From: Pisolithus tinctorius
Taxonomy: Eukaryota; Basidiomycota; Agaricomycetes; Boletales; Pisolithaceae
Assembly: GCA_024663395.1 (NCBI GenBank)
Contig: JANFAH010000008.1
Location: 2,232,001-2,296,000 of the forward strand
DNA length: 64,000 bases
Reading direction: 5' to 3'
Shown here: one piece after another, positions 43,701 to 54,000 of the stretch
How positions within the stretch are numbered: the first letter of the stretch is position 1
Layout: every line of letters starts with the position of its first letter
Program-made: the position numbers and the translations under genes
Notes under the pieces: generated by a model
Told to the model about the DNA's origin: nothing
Seen by the model: only the letters and a program-made list of their open reading frames with translations
Database searches by the model: none

Positions 43701-46636
43701 TCTTTGTCGTACTTATGTTGGGCTGCCTTAAGCACACCCTCATTCCCTGGGTATACAACTAATGGGACATTCGTTACTGTGGTAGTAGAGTCATTCGCGT
43801 GCGATGCGTGTTGATCCGCGCTCGGCAATACATGTGTGTTCTGCAACGTGTCCGCATTGGGTGCATTATGTATACTTGCAGTAGGGGATCCACTGTCCTT
43901 CCCCCCCTTTCTTCGTTCGCCTGGGCCCAGCAGGACGAAGCGATCTTTTATCCTACGAGCAAACTCGATGCCCGTTTCCGGTCGACCCGTTTCCGCTGGA
44001 GGTGTAGGAGAGCGACGACGTCGAGTAGTCGCTTTCTTCTGGTTCGTCTGACCAGGTGCGTCCATCACAGCACCATCCTTATCTCTCTCTCCACTGATCG
44101 CGGGTGGACCCGGGGTTTCCGTCGCAGGTCTTCCCGCATCCTCAGTAGGTGCGGATGCCGCCGATGGAGGCCTCACGATCAACTTCACTCGACGCACTGG
44201 AGGTTTCTCCGTACTTCCAACGGCAGGGACAGGCTGACGCTCACGTTCATGCTCGCTCTGCGTACGGGATCTAGTGGAGATAGCCATCGCCTCAACACCA
44301 ACGTATACCGGTGCGCTGACGATTTGCTTATCCCTTTGCGCTTCCACTGATTCCTCGACATCTAGGTCGTGATGCAGGTATTCACTTGGCGCGCGGATCG
44401 TCCCGGATGCATCAAACTCGTACATCCTGGAGAGAGCATCGGGAAGGACATTTTCCACACCCGGTACGTACTTGATATCGAAATCGAATTCAGCCAATTT
44501 TTCTAACCAGCGCGCCTGTCTTCCGGATAGGTCCTTCTGTTCCAACAGGTACGTCAAACTCTTGTGATCGGTTACCCATGTGAAACTCGTTCCTTGCAGG
44601 ATGTCGCAATGTCTTAACATCGTCTCGACCCCTGCGAGGAGTTCCTGCTCATGTACTGGGTAATTCCGTTGTGCTGACGACATTTTTGCAGAATAGAAAG
44701 CAGCAACTTTCGCTGACTTCCAGTCCTTTCCCTGTGCGATCACACCACCTATGCCATTTCCGCAGGCATCTGTCATTACCCAGATGGGGTCGCGACCGGG
44801 TCCATACTCCAATGGAATGCGACTGTGGTCCGCGCATGCAGCGACGTATCGTTTTACAGTTTCGAACGCTCGCTGTTCGGTGAAAGTCCATCGGAATGGC
44901 CGGGTCTCGGCGCTGGCCTCAGCTAATACTCCCAAAGGTACGCGAACTTTGTATATGTCGTCCGCGAGGTATCTGACTGATCCGATGAACCCCTTGCACA
45001 GCGTTCGGTTGGTAGGTACTTTCCAATTTATGATTCGGTCGACCTTCTCAGGGTCCATCTTTATGCCATCGTCGGTGACGACGCGGCCCAGGATCTTAAC
45101 TTCGTTGCACAAGAATCGGAGCTTCTTCTCGCTGAGGTAAAGTTTCTCCCTAGTGAGGATTTCAAGTACGATCTTAACATGCCGTATGTGATCTTCCAGT
45201 GTTTCCGAGTAGATAATGATGTCGTCCAGATACACGTCCATGAACGTTCCAATGTGCTCCCCGAATATATGGTTCATCAAAGCCTGGTAGGTTGCGGGCG
45301 CGTTACAGTCGCCCTGCTGCACTACAAGACTAACCATGTTCCCATCAGGGGTGGTCACCGCTGTTCGCTCAACATGCTCCGGAATCACTCGGATTTGCTC
45401 ATAGGCGTCAGCTCCGTCTATTATTGAATGGTAAGGTCTCTTCGCCACTCGCCGTAGTATGCCATCCATGTCCGGCATCGGTGATGACAGTTTACGCGTG
45501 TTTTTATTGCGCTCACGCAGGTCAACCACTATGCGCAGTCTGGGCAGGTTCCCTGCCTTCGGTATGAGTAACATCGGGCAGGTATTACGTGCAGCTGTCA
45601 GCTCCCAACGGCCAGTTTTCAGGTACGCATTTTTCTTTTCGGCCCAGAGGGGTCGTAACGCCTCAGGACATCTAGATGGCCTCCAGGGATAAATCTTCTT
45701 CTCATCGATCAGTGGAATTTCGTGATTAATCGCTCGGAACGGGGGAAGAGCTGTCGCCCCTACTTGGGAACACAGCGGCTTAGCCAGCCCTTGTAAGTGT
45801 TGTCTTGCCCGTTCTATACTTTCGTGATATATCTCGGTAGCGCGCGATTCCAGTGTCGAGACCTGTTCGCCCTTCATCTCCGTTGGCCTCGAGCTGCCGA
45901 TCACTACCCTTGGAGAGTGCAAACCGACCATCACTTTGTGTTGGTACAAGAACGGCGTCCCGAGTATCAGGTCGTAGTTTTGGAGGTTCATCACATCGAA
46001 GTGACGCTCACAGTCGATACCTTGGTATTGGAACCTCACCTTCGCACTGAAGTTTACTTTCGATTGCGAACCTTGGACGGCCAGCTGTATGGTAAGTGGC
46101 TTTTCGAGCGGGATCCGTTTGACTTTCAATTGTTCAGCAAGTGTCACCGACATAAAGTCCGCTAACGATCCAGTGTCGATTAGGGCGCGCGCGGGGTGGC
46201 CATTGATGTGAACCACCACTACCAGCGGTTTCGGTACTTTCCGCGTAAAGTCTTTGGCTACTGATGCGTTCCTTTGCAGGGTCGTTCGATCTTCAGCGCG
46301 GGCGTCCCCCCCTTTCACACGGACCGCATTACATGGTAGGCCATTCTCAGTATCGCGTTGTATGTTATCTGACCTGGACATATGTCCATCGAGCAGCGAT
46401 CTGATCCCCATGTCGTCGTCCTTAAAGGGGTCGTGACCAGCCAGGGTCATGCACAATCGAAACACTCCTTTAGCGTGCCAGTGGACAACGTCGAAATCAG
46501 GGATCGCGGTCCTGCTCGAGGGGAGTTCAAGCCTAACGCCCAGGTGATAATCAGATATCAGGAAAGTTGCATCATCTTTCTTATCACACTCAAATCGATC
46601 TATGTTCCCTCTTTCCAGGATCTGAAGAGCGTGGTC
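40748..46636 (-). CDS. pol of element 3: PR-RT-RNase H-INT-chromo-like plus C-terminal extension
   Basis: Open from just after the TGA at 46637 to 40748. Protease HINGHPARALIDTGSLADFM. RT with LRIVVDLRERNKNT and the catalytic MDVYLDDIIIYSE. RNase H with TDACGNGIGGVIAQ, HEQELLAGVE and VTDHKSLTYLLEQK, all key acidic residues kept. Integrase with the HHCC finger (H-H, CTSCQTCQRSK) and DDE core (GVDFVGPLP, ISDRDVLF, HPETDGATERANRTIG). A chromo-like fold (EWSVDQIIRHRG, SFEVQWTAGDRTWLPYDEI) follows. After it about 480 residues remain: a low-complexity basic stretch, then from 41638 MSDVDGDNSIEQ...FFVIWGDPRSGN...HFAYYEPGDNARIVI and an acidic end. That last part is unassigned. Confidence 0.92.
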   Translation of the reverse strand, partial: DHALQILERGNIDRFECDKKDDATFLISDYHLGVRLELPSSRTAIPDFDVVHWHAKGVFRLCMTLAGHDPFKDDDMGIRSLLDGHMSRSDNIQRDTENGLPCNAVRVKGGDARAEDRTTLQRNASVAKDFTRKVPKPLVVVVHINGHPARALIDTGSLADFMSVTLAEQLKVKRIPLEKPLTIQLAVQGSQSKVNFSAKVRFQYQGIDCERHFDVMNLQNYDLILGTPFLYQHKVMVGLHSPRVVIGSSRPTEMKGEQVSTLESRATEIYHESIERARQHLQGLAKPLCSQVGATALPPFRAINHEIPLIDEKKIYPWRPSRCPEALRPLWAEKKNAYLKTGRWELTAARNTCPMLLIPKAGNLPRLRIVVDLRERNKNTRKLSSPMPDMDGILRRVAKRPYHSIIDGADAYEQIRVIPEHVERTAVTTPDGNMVSLVVQQGDCNAPATYQALMNHIFGEHIGTFMDVYLDDIIIYSETLEDHIRHVKIVLEILTREKLYLSEKKLRFLCNEVKILGRVVTDDGIKMDPEKVDRIINWKVPTNRTLCKGFIGSVRYLADDIYKVRVPLGVLAEASAETRPFRWTFTEQRAFETVKRYVAACADHSRIPLEYGPGRDPIWVMTDACGNGIGGVIAQGKDWKSAKVAAFYSAKMSSAQRNYPVHEQELLAGVETMLRHCDILQGTSFTWVTDHKSLTYLLEQKDLSGRQARWLEKLAEFDFDIKYVPGVENVLPDALSRMYEFDASGTIRAPSEYLHHDLDVEESVEAQRDKQIVSAPVYVGVEAMAISTRSRTQSEHERERQPVPAVGSTEKPPVRRVKLIVRPPSAASAPTEDAGRPATETPGPPAISGERDKDGAVMDAPGQTNQKKATTRRRRSPTPPAETGRPETGIEFARRIKDRFVLLGPGERRKGGKDSGSPTASIHNAPNADTLQNTHVLPSADQHASHANDSTTTVTNVPLVVYPGNEGVLKAAQHKYDKDPFFKQIIDEPQAFKNFEITPDGFISLKLPDRTVFCVPDIEVNGKRLRETVIDHAHSLLAHLGAKKTVSYIREFLWWDSMVKDITAFCTSCQTCQRSKPPTHKPFGLLNPLSVPSKPWEAIGVDFVGPLPESKDRDGEYDSITVIIDLLTSMVHIVPSRTTYTAREVAELMFAEVYKHHGLPRAIISDRDVLFTSAFWKHLNDLIGIRQKMSSAYHPETDGATERANRTIGQMLRCCIGPNQKDWVSRLPVIEFAINNATSESTGYAPFFLNTGRMPRRMIWDAPTRDEYPSVRAFANKMKLTLLDAHDAILKARVKQTGGANKKRRACPFSTGDLVYISTKNISLSKGTSRKLVPKFIGPYRISDDFGNNSYRVALPDNLKQRGIHDVFHASLLRVHIPNDDRKFPGQMDNQVPEFGGTSREWSVDQIIRHRGSHSEASFEVQWTAGDRTWLPYDEIAHLKALTDYFEAIGVDGIEKLKDAGDGGLLDDDPQVFLGHLAPHTCGAHLSRRCPNCRTQPAYRNPPLAKSSQPRNHHTNTSTQPRPRRHTRLPDHRARPRQPSYSPQVHPRCAGPRANHRTGPHRTYTRHNYCRTPSCYHQRFSNRRPNSNNHRRHTQSRCRSYNPSHHRNKQARRSHTPPLISQPSRPRDLSPESAERLHRTLFDIVSDLQSLAINPLPDARQHCAGNMSDVDGDNSIEQANPDFFVIWGDPRSGNPEDRVLAHRKQVRSYFQYDKALRRKTGDPLDVPAGYLQFREAYNRNATTRSHFAYYEPGDNARIVITGPAPTKKEVLGTDADLRSKEEREGGQVLNGAETETLNSMLWDAAERLKRQHERFQRGYQDRRGRREDDRHARGPLGNRPSSSTIEDRRAEKSNSSKRREATRASRFRGDHQTRTRSRSPTPIASSSATTLDAIPPFGDFTDPAGYLTHDPSNVTVDSVGVDVAIEGLEGGYEEGYDGVADAEGEDDTMEQGGDAEEAGGAA

Positions 46637-49075
46637 TCAGAGCTTGGTGACGATCCGTTCCTCGACTGGATATCCCATCGAGGTCGAAGTCCACTTCCTA
46701 TCCCTTTCTAGGTTTTGTATCTCCGTCGCTGTGAGACCTAGGCTCTGGGCCTTCTTAATCCAATACCAGCGGTCAATTCGAAACGTCGGGTCCGCCAGTA
46801 GGTGGGTTTCGATCATGACTCTATCCTCTGGACTCAACACATCCCTTTCGCTTTCCACGATCATGTGTCGACCGTCCTTCAAATCATAAACGAGGAAACG
46901 AGTGTCCATATAGGTACGTAGAGAATCCGGATCATCCCCTGGGTAGCATATCCCTGATAATAGCTCCCTAGCGCGATCCGTGATTGGGTCGCCTATTTTG
47001 GTTTCCAGCCACTGACTTTCTCGTATCTGATGATTGGAGTAAGCGTATATCATTATCCCATCATCGGGGCCCTCGCTGTCGGTAGTGACTCCATCACTGG
47101 TATCGTACTCGTCGTCGTCTGAGACGCTCTCCAGATCAGGAAAGTCATTCTCGGGTTCGTCCTCATCATCTTGGACTGTAGGTCCCCGAGTCTGAATAAA
47201 ATTCACTAATACTTCGTTGTCATTTTCGGTTGCTCTGGCTAGCTGTCGCTGGCATTCGACGTCCCCGAAGTCTACATCCACCCCAAAGCTAGTAATACCT
47301 GGAGGTTTGCCTGACGAAGACACGGTATGTCTATCAGGACAGTTCCTCGAGAAATGTCCGGACTTATGACAGATGAAACAAAGTCCCTCTGCCTTATGGC
47401 ACTCCTGCTCTTCTTTGCTCAGTTTAGGATTATCGCGCTTTCGCTTGTCCTGGTTTCTCGCGTGTCGTCCCCCATTCTTGGCGGGTTCAGCAGGTGCAGG
47501 GTCCCTTTGATTCCCCTCGCTCTTGTATCTCTTTCTGCGAGCGCGGTGTCGTCTGTTCCTCGAGCTTTCCGGTTCCCCTGTCGAGACTGCCGCGCTTTCG
47601 ACGGTGCGTTTCTTACTCCGCCGTCTTCGCGATTTATGGGTATAATCTCCAGTGATTGATTGCGCGATCTCAAGGATTTCCACTGAAGCCACAACCTTCT
47701 TTAAATTTGATACCTCAGGGTTCAACTTTTCCTTCCACAGATCGCATTGGAGCTCCTTTCGTAGCCCTGACCAGAACTTATGTACTTTGGTGCGTTCATT
47801 GGTCTCTCCGATCATGTTCCAGATCTCATTGAGCTCATACAAATAGTTTTTCACTGTTTTAGAGTTTTGATAGCAAGATTGTAGTTTCTCCCGCTGACGC
47901 ATTCGGAAGTCAATGGGGAAGCAGTAGTTAAACAATTCCGTAAAGAAATCCGATAACCTCCACTTGTAGGGATCTCCAGACACTTCGCGCACGTAGAACT
48001 CATGCGCCTTTCCCGTTAGGTAGTGGGACAAAATAAACGCGCGCTTCTTAGTCTCCACATGACCATCTTCAACATATGCAGTCCCTTCTGTTACGAAACG
48101 ATGGAACGCATGAGGGTTGTCCGACCCGTCGTACTTCGTGGGTGGGATTGGTTTTAGCGTCGTCTTCCGACGTGATCGGGATCTCTTCTTCAATTTATGT
48201 GATCGGCGACTACGGTTTCTTCGCCGCTTGGACCACCCTCGCCGTCGATGTTCTCGCGACCTACTAGAGTCGTCCGAGGACATACTGGAGCTTGAAGAGC
48301 TGCCAGATGTGCTCGAAGTGTCGTCTGAGCTCGAAGTCGAATCGTCATCACTCGAGCTGCTAGGACCCGAGCTCGGGTCGTCACTTGAGGAGCTGATTTC
48401 AGAATCGTCACTCGAACTACAGTCGGAATCGCTATCATCAAATGATTCGCGTCGACGAGAGGACTTATGTTTCCTCTTTGTCCTACTGGTGCGTCTCTCG
48501 TCCTTCTCGAGTCGTTTGAATGCTAACCCGATGTAACTTTTGGGATTAATTTGTTTCACAGGTTCCATAGCTTTCGGAGTCTTTTGTCGCTCGCGCCGTT
48601 TATGGTCCTGACGCACAACCCTATCGACCATATCCTTCACAGGATTGGGAAGAACCTTGGGCGGCTTCGGTACAGTTCTCCTATCCTTAACCCTTTGTTT
48701 TGATCTTTTCTTTTCTGAAGTTCGTTCGGGGCGATCGTTAGCCAGGTTCTGGGAAGCGTATTCGTCGTTCAATGCGACACCTTCCTTAACGGCCTTTTGC
48801 GAGGGCCCAGGCGGGTCGTCATTCCCTTCATATGCTAGCTTATTCGCAACGTTCCAGGATGCGAGAGCAGCGCGTTGCGCTTCTGGGTCCATCTCCCCGT
48901 CGCTAAGGTCCAAGTCCCCCCAGTTCCTTGGGTCGGGTCCCTTCCCTTTATGATTCTTGGTGATCGGTGGCTCATCGCCTTCCATCGTGGGGGTGTCAAG
49001 GTTATTCCTCGTCAGGGACAACGATCTTCTTCGGATCCTGTCCTGTTCTTCCGGGGTCAGTCGTCTTTCGGCCTT
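46637..49075 (-). CDS. gag of element 3 (capsid and zinc knuckle)
   Basis: In the same frame as pol and as the upstream N-terminal part, closed by TGA at 46637. Very Ser/Arg/Asp-rich linker (48500-48150), capsid-like region (PTKYDGSDNPHAFHRFVTEG, RMREKLQSC-like core, FWSGLRKELQCDLWKEKLNP), basic region, then CCHC zinc knuckle CFICHKSGHFSRNC near 47355. About 190 acidic residues follow the knuckle before the stop. Gag packages the RNA. The codon preceding pol is TGA in the context CTC TGA GAC. Confidence 0.88.
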   Translation of the reverse strand, partial: KAERRLTPEEQDRIRRRSLSLTRNNLDTPTMEGDEPPITKNHKGKGPDPRNWGDLDLSDGEMDPEAQRAALASWNVANKLAYEGNDDPPGPSQKAVKEGVALNDEYASQNLANDRPERTSEKKRSKQRVKDRRTVPKPPKVLPNPVKDMVDRVVRQDHKRRERQKTPKAMEPVKQINPKSYIGLAFKRLEKDERRTSRTKRKHKSSRRRESFDDSDSDCSSSDDSEISSSSDDPSSGPSSSSDDDSTSSSDDTSSTSGSSSSSSMSSDDSSRSREHRRRGWSKRRRNRSRRSHKLKKRSRSRRKTTLKPIPPTKYDGSDNPHAFHRFVTEGTAYVEDGHVETKKRAFILSHYLTGKAHEFYVREVSGDPYKWRLSDFFTELFNYCFPIDFRMRQREKLQSCYQNSKTVKNYLYELNEIWNMIGETNERTKVHKFWSGLRKELQCDLWKEKLNPEVSNLKKVVASVEILEIAQSITGDYTHKSRRRRSKKRTVESAAVSTGEPESSRNRRHRARRKRYKSEGNQRDPAPAEPAKNGGRHARNQDKRKRDNPKLSKEEQECHKAEGLCFICHKSGHFSRNCPDRHTVSSSGKPPGITSFGVDVDFGDVECQRQLARATENDNEVLVNFIQTRGPTVQDDEDEPENDFPDLESVSDDDEYDTSDGVTTDSEGPDDGIMIYAYSNHQIRESQWLETKIGDPITDRARELLSGICYPGDDPDSLRTYMDTRFLVYDLKDGRHMIVESERDVLSPEDRVMIETHLLADPTFRIDRWYWIKKAQSLGLTATEIQNLERDRKWTSTSMGYPVEERIVTKL

Positions 49076-49738
49076 TCAGACGATGTCTCTCTGATCAGAC
49101 CTCAGCATACTGTGAGCGCATCGTTCGCGCGATCGTCTTCGCACTACTTCCGTCCAATCACCTTGCTCGACATCTACTTCGCTTGCAGGAAAGATGGAGT
49201 CGCATCGGACGTGAACGGGTGGGATCTCGCTTACTTCGTGAGTCGGTACCCAGACTCTAACGGTGCGAGCGTTTTCAGCTCCCGGGATTTCCTTATCACC
49301 GGGGTTTACTGGCGAGTTAACTCTCAAGCCAGGAGGCCTTGGCGGGACGGGCCTCAGTTCAGGGCGCATCGGCGAGGCAGCTCTCAAGCCTGGCCGAGAG
49401 GGCGAGGTATTTCTCAAGCCAAGGTACATTGGCGAGATAGCTCTCAAGCCTGGGTCCACTGGCGAGCTAACTCTCGAGCCAGGGACGTTAGCGATCACTT
49501 CTTTGGACATCGGGCTTGGATCCCTCGAGCCTGTTCTTACCACGTCGCTATAACTCTGGACGTTATCCGCGACGGGCCTTTCGATAGGGGTGGAGTATTG
49601 ACTTCCTAGTGGAGTCAATTTCGGGAGTGGGGAGTTGTCGACGATGTCAGCACCAGGCTGAGCCGTCAGTGGACTGGGAGGTAATGATGATGCTCGAGCT
49701 CTCGTAGCTCGGCGGGTAGAGGCACGGGTATTAACCAT
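49076..49738 (-). CDS. N-terminal gag segment of element 3
   Basis: Starts MVNTRASTRRATRARASSLP at 49738, about 130 bases after the 5' LTR. It contains a Pro/Leu/Arg tandem repeat and ends WTEVVRRRSRERCAHS...QRDIV before TGA at 49076. The next codons, in the same frame, run on as KAERRLTPEEQDRIRRRSL into the main gag. The TGA stands where an arginine would fit, so this is probably the N-terminus of one gag protein divided by a stop. Confidence 0.75.
   Translation of the reverse strand: MVNTRASTRRATRARASSLPPSPLTAQPGADIVDNSPLPKLTPLGSQYSTPIERPVADNVQSYSDVVRTGSRDPSPMSKEVIANVPGSRVSSPVDPGLRAISPMYLGLRNTSPSRPGLRAASPMRPELRPVPPRPPGLRVNSPVNPGDKEIPGAENARTVRVWVPTHEVSEIPPVHVRCDSIFPASEVDVEQGDWTEVVRRRSRERCAHSMLRSDQRDIV
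49300..49490 (-). repeat. 39-bp-type tandem repeat in gag
   Basis: Four to five diverged copies of a 13-residue unit of the type PGLRxxSPxxxGLR (nucleotides CTCAAGCCNGG...GGCGAG on the plus strand). Low-complexity expansion inside the N-terminal gag segment. Confidence 0.7.
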
Positions 49739-49869
49739 TTTGTTTATTGAGTGTATGATACTTACTCTTGTCTTCACAGTGGATCAGTTCTGCGAATGAT
49801 CGAGAAGGTATCTGGATTTTTTTGTTATTGCGTTCGAGGTAAGACCTTGATTTTTGCAGGAAAAAAATA

Positions 49870-50156
49870 TGTAACGCCGATAAGAAGTGTAGAACTTTTA
49901 ACGGCGGCACAACAAGAAGGATTCTTCGTCTACTCGGGTTTCCAGACAATAGTGTCTTATTTCGAGGTAGAAAAGAAGTCCCCGTACAGTACGATACATG
50001 GCCCATTTTTATAGGGTAGAGACTTAGGCACGAGATATGTCAGAGTATCTGTACGGGCTAAGTAGGATCAGAGAATAAATGAGAAAAGTCATAGATCCGT
50101 CAAAAAGAAACCAACATCTAATCATACGGTCGACAGCGTCGGACCGAATCCTTACA
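49870..50156 (-). repeat. 5' LTR of element 3
   Basis: 287 bp, same sequence as 40411-40697 as far as I can read. The following leader starts TATTTTTTTCCTGC, which is not an initiator-Met primer site, so the primer is unknown. Confidence 0.95.
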
Positions 50157-50600
50157 TACTGAATATGCGAGTAGTCTATCTCCTCAGGCACGCTCGCGCT
50201 CTCCACCGACTCCGTGACTCCCCAGCGACCATTCTTGTTCCATTGCTCCACATGTAGGTGATGCTTCCGATCAAGACTCTTGGCCATGAGACCACTCTCA
50301 GCGCGTACTCACTATGTCGGAGAAGGGGAAAAACCGGTCAAGAGAAAGCATTTATATCCTGCATAGTCTGAACGTGTCTACGCTATGCAACTCTACAGCC
50401 CATATCTAAGCAGCTCCCGACTGTAGGCTCCTTCTCTATGGAACTGATCCCCTGTCACTAAGTCTATGGTGGAGCCCATACGTCAACCGAGTGAGATCCT
50501 GGAATATGCAGTGTCCCATGATGATGATGTAGTTAGGCACGGGTGGCGTGGCACTGTATTATGTGTACCAGCCTATACCTGTATATAACTCTGGATGGAA
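50157..50600 (+). pseudogene. HET-locus tail relic, right half
   Basis: Continues the sequence interrupted at 40410. From about 50370 it aligns with 55880-56000 downstream of HET gene B (GTCTGAAC-TGTC, then GATCCCCTGTCACT). No frame is kept. Shows that the retroelement entered a duplicated HET flank. Confidence 0.6.
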
Positions 50601-51054
50601 TCCAAATGATTGAATTGTATAACTGCGGCCCTCTTCGCGCCCATGACTTTTGTAATAGATCCTGGCTTGTCACATAGCCACTCAGTACTACGGATCCAGT
50701 TGTCATGCCTGCAAGATAATAGCACAAGAAGGAAAACTACTTGGTTACTAAGCGATGAACGACAATTTAATATGCCAAGACTCAGCGCTCGACATCGGTC
50801 GCGTTTATGTATATAGTTGCAGAATACTTTTTCCGCACGGCCGTTAAGGCATTCCCCATCGAAACTGGCGCTCAAGTCCGACCTTCTACCTTCCCTAGGG
50901 CCTATGACCAGCGACCAGCCTATCAGTCTTCCGTTTTCATACGTTCAAGGCTCGCCGTGTGGAGTATTGCTTGGTAGGCTCACACACCTCGAGAGTATGT
51001 CTGATCGACTTGTAATCGTCGACGTGTTGAACTTTGCATTGACTCGTCAGGAAG
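50601..51054 (+). promoter_or_regulatory. HET gene B upstream region
   Basis: TATA-like TATATAG (50809-50815) and then AGAATACTTTTTCCGCAC (50821-50838), the 18-bp word also found upstream of HET gene A. No other gene seen. Confidence 0.5.
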
Positions 51055-54000
51055 ATGAAGCTTTTGAACGTAGAAGTTGTGCTCGACCGGGAAATGGATA
51101 TCCAGCAGGCCGAATCTGATCCTGAGGTCCTTAAGGAGCTTGATGACGAGACCACACATTATGCCATACTATCACACCGCTGGGGGGTCGAGGTCACTTA
51201 CAAAGAGATGACCGGACTCACGAAGATGGAGGAATGGAAGAGGGACGAAGTCAGGAAGCGCTACGGCTATCAAAAGATCATCAAGAGCTGCCAGCAAGCT
51301 ATGAAGGATGGCTACAAGTGGTTGTGGATCGATACCTGCTGCATCGATAAGCGGAGCAGTTCGGAACTCTCGGAGGCTATTAATTCAATGTATCGGTGGT
51401 ATCGAAACGCGCAGGTCTGCTATGCGTACCTCAATGACGTCCACGAGTCAGCCTTCCCTATCGAACAAAATAACAGCGAGTATGAATTTGGCAACTCTCA
51501 CGGTTGGCCGGAGTGGTTTGCACGGGGCTGGACGCTACAAGAACTCATCGCACCGAAGCGAGTTGAATTCTTCAACAGAGACTGGGCACCCATTGGCAAT
51601 AAACGGCACCTTGCACCGACATTAGAGAGGATAACGGGCATTCCTTTGGAAGTTTTAAGGGATGGTCTGACTGCGAAATGTCTCAGCGTCGCACAAATCA
51701 TGTCGTGGGCTGCCGACCGGCAGACATCACGCTTGGAAGATCGGGCGTATTCTTTGATGGGGCTGTTTGGAGTGAACATGCCCATGCTGTACGGCGAGGG
51801 GAAAAAGGCATTCCACAGACTTCAGCTGGAAATCATCCGCATATCGGGCGATCACAGCATATTCGCATGGGACCCATGGAAGCCACGGCCGGGCAGTGTC
51901 CTGGCAGAGGATCCGAGCGACTTTCGGGATTGTGTCTCCATCAAGAAGATGGAACCCGACGATTTCCACAGACTATTAAAGAATTACATTGAGAACAAAC
52001 TTGAACTCGACGGCCTCAGAAACGACGCAGAGACACATCGGCGCAAACTCGCAGCGTTGCGAGACGCTGCACACTCCCGGCAGTTTCGCACATTTACTGT
52101 CAGCAACGCGGGCATCCAAGTATGGCTGCCCGTCATCCCCTCTAGCGACTCCCCGTCTCTTTTCAGGGCCACATTGGCATGTAGCCATGGTTCGCGTCTC
52201 GTCACAATCGACTTGATATCCCCTGGGACCAGCTTTGACAGGACTTTTGGCACTACAAACATTCTTAGGACGTATCCAGAGTTCAGGACACTCTATCTAT
52301 CCCATCATCAAAATGAAATGCGCTGTGAGTTTCTCTTGGACGACAAGAATGCCTCATACTGTGGGTTCACCCGCTGCGGCACCTTCCCGCGCGAGTTCAC
52401 AGGCGATACTGTCGCACTTTCATCCGTTACAAATGATCTCATTGTCATAGTCTACGCCAACAACGATACCAGGTCTCACTTTGCGGTTGGAATTGGATAT
52501 TACCTCGGCCAAGGGTGGGTGCATGTCATCAACGATGAGCGCCTCGCATCCGAAGAGGAAGACTGGAAATCGCCAGACTTTACCTCGCGAATATACGATC
52601 GAATGTGGAATGCACGTGCGGAACATGCTCGGAGTATGCCCAAACAAGAACATGACTATGGGCACTGCCACGACTACTTCATTAAGCATACCCACCTCCC
52701 GCAATCAATTTGGTGTGCGAGAGTAATCTGGGGTAGATGGGAGACAGACAATTTCAAGATTATGGTCGATGTCGACCAATGTCCTGGCTGTTGTGATGGG
52801 CCACGTGCATGGACAATTACGTCTGTAGGTATTTTCTCTCCTTTACCATGCACGTGGACTTCACACTTGTATCACCGTAGAATTGTTGGAGCGGTCTGGA
52901 TATGCCGGGTCTCATGAATACAGTTCACCATCCTTATTCTATGGAACTGGATGGGTGGCTGACTCGGTTTGACAAGTTTTCTGGTCACAAAATTGTGGTA
53001 CGTCATGCCGCATCTCCTTCTGCTTGACTCGAGGCCAAGATGAACAGTTGGGTGATTATGGCGACTACCTCGATGGCAATTTCAAATGCACTGGCAATAT
53101 ATTCGAGGATATGGTGGCCCTTGGAATCGATCCTATGGACTCAGCTTACTGCCCTGTGGTTTCCTATGTATCCGGTGACATAGCGTATCATGATGGGCAC
53201 AAACACTTGGCACTGTGTCAACCGAGGGGCCTCTCACTTCCCGCGAATGAATGTTTTGTGCTACTCTTGAAAGCCTTGTCTACTCGTCTTGCGGGAAAAT
53301 GTTTGGTGATAACGGTCGTAAAATGCTTAGATTTCTACGGAGTTGGCATTGGCAGAAAACGAAGAGACAGTGAGTTTTCTGTACGACATCCTGCCCTGTT
53401 TATTTTTATGACTTCGAGTGTCAGATTCGGTGCCAGACAGTGGTAGTCACGCCACAGAACCTTCGGTTGTGACTCCACTCTGTGCCATCGCAAGCCCACA
53501 AGTTTGGAGAAGAGAACCGCCTTGCGCACAGAGAAGGGAACAATTTAAAAGTATTCGGTAAGCCCATGGAATCACTTGTGTTATGTTACTGATACTGTGT
53601 TTCGCGATGTAGGGAGCACTTTTATGCCCTCGTGAATATGGTACCTCCTCAACAAGGCTCTGTCTGTACTTCCCTCACTATTTGCAGTGTCAACCTACAA
53701 TAACTGGACATCGTCATAAGCCTTCAGTACGTCAGACAATTCTATAAAATAAACAAACTTCCCTTATGATTTCAACAGGATGGAAAGAAGAAAGATAGAG
53801 CGATCGAATTCTTCTCTGACGTGTTTGGTCTCCGGTATCTCAAAAACTATGTACGCATTCATCTTTTTAGTGGCTCGTTCCATTCACGCCCTCTATTAAA
53901 TGTAGATTGGCGACGTCACGTTCTTCAAAAGGCTCTCTTTGATGGTAAAAACCGATTCAACCAGCGAAGTTTCTATAGGCAGCACAGAAGGTCGGCGCGT

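Larger units (their letters stand above)
40411..50156 (-). mobile_element. full-length Ty3/gypsy retrotransposon, element 3, with 5-bp target duplication
   Basis: Bounded by two 287-bp LTRs that I read as identical, and flanked on both sides by TACTG (40406-40410 and 50157-50161), a perfect 5-bp target-site duplication. Total 9746 bp. The minus strand encodes, in one reading frame, gag, protease, RT, RNase H, integrase, a chromodomain-like segment and a long C-terminal extension. Identical LTRs mean a recent insertion, but two in-frame TGA codons divide the frame. It is unrelated in sequence to elements 1 and 2. Confidence 0.95.

Noticed and set aside
48117..48536. Plus-strand acidic ORF opposite gag of element 3
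   Set aside because: Mirror of the Ser/Arg/Asp-rich gag linker; composition explains the open frame.
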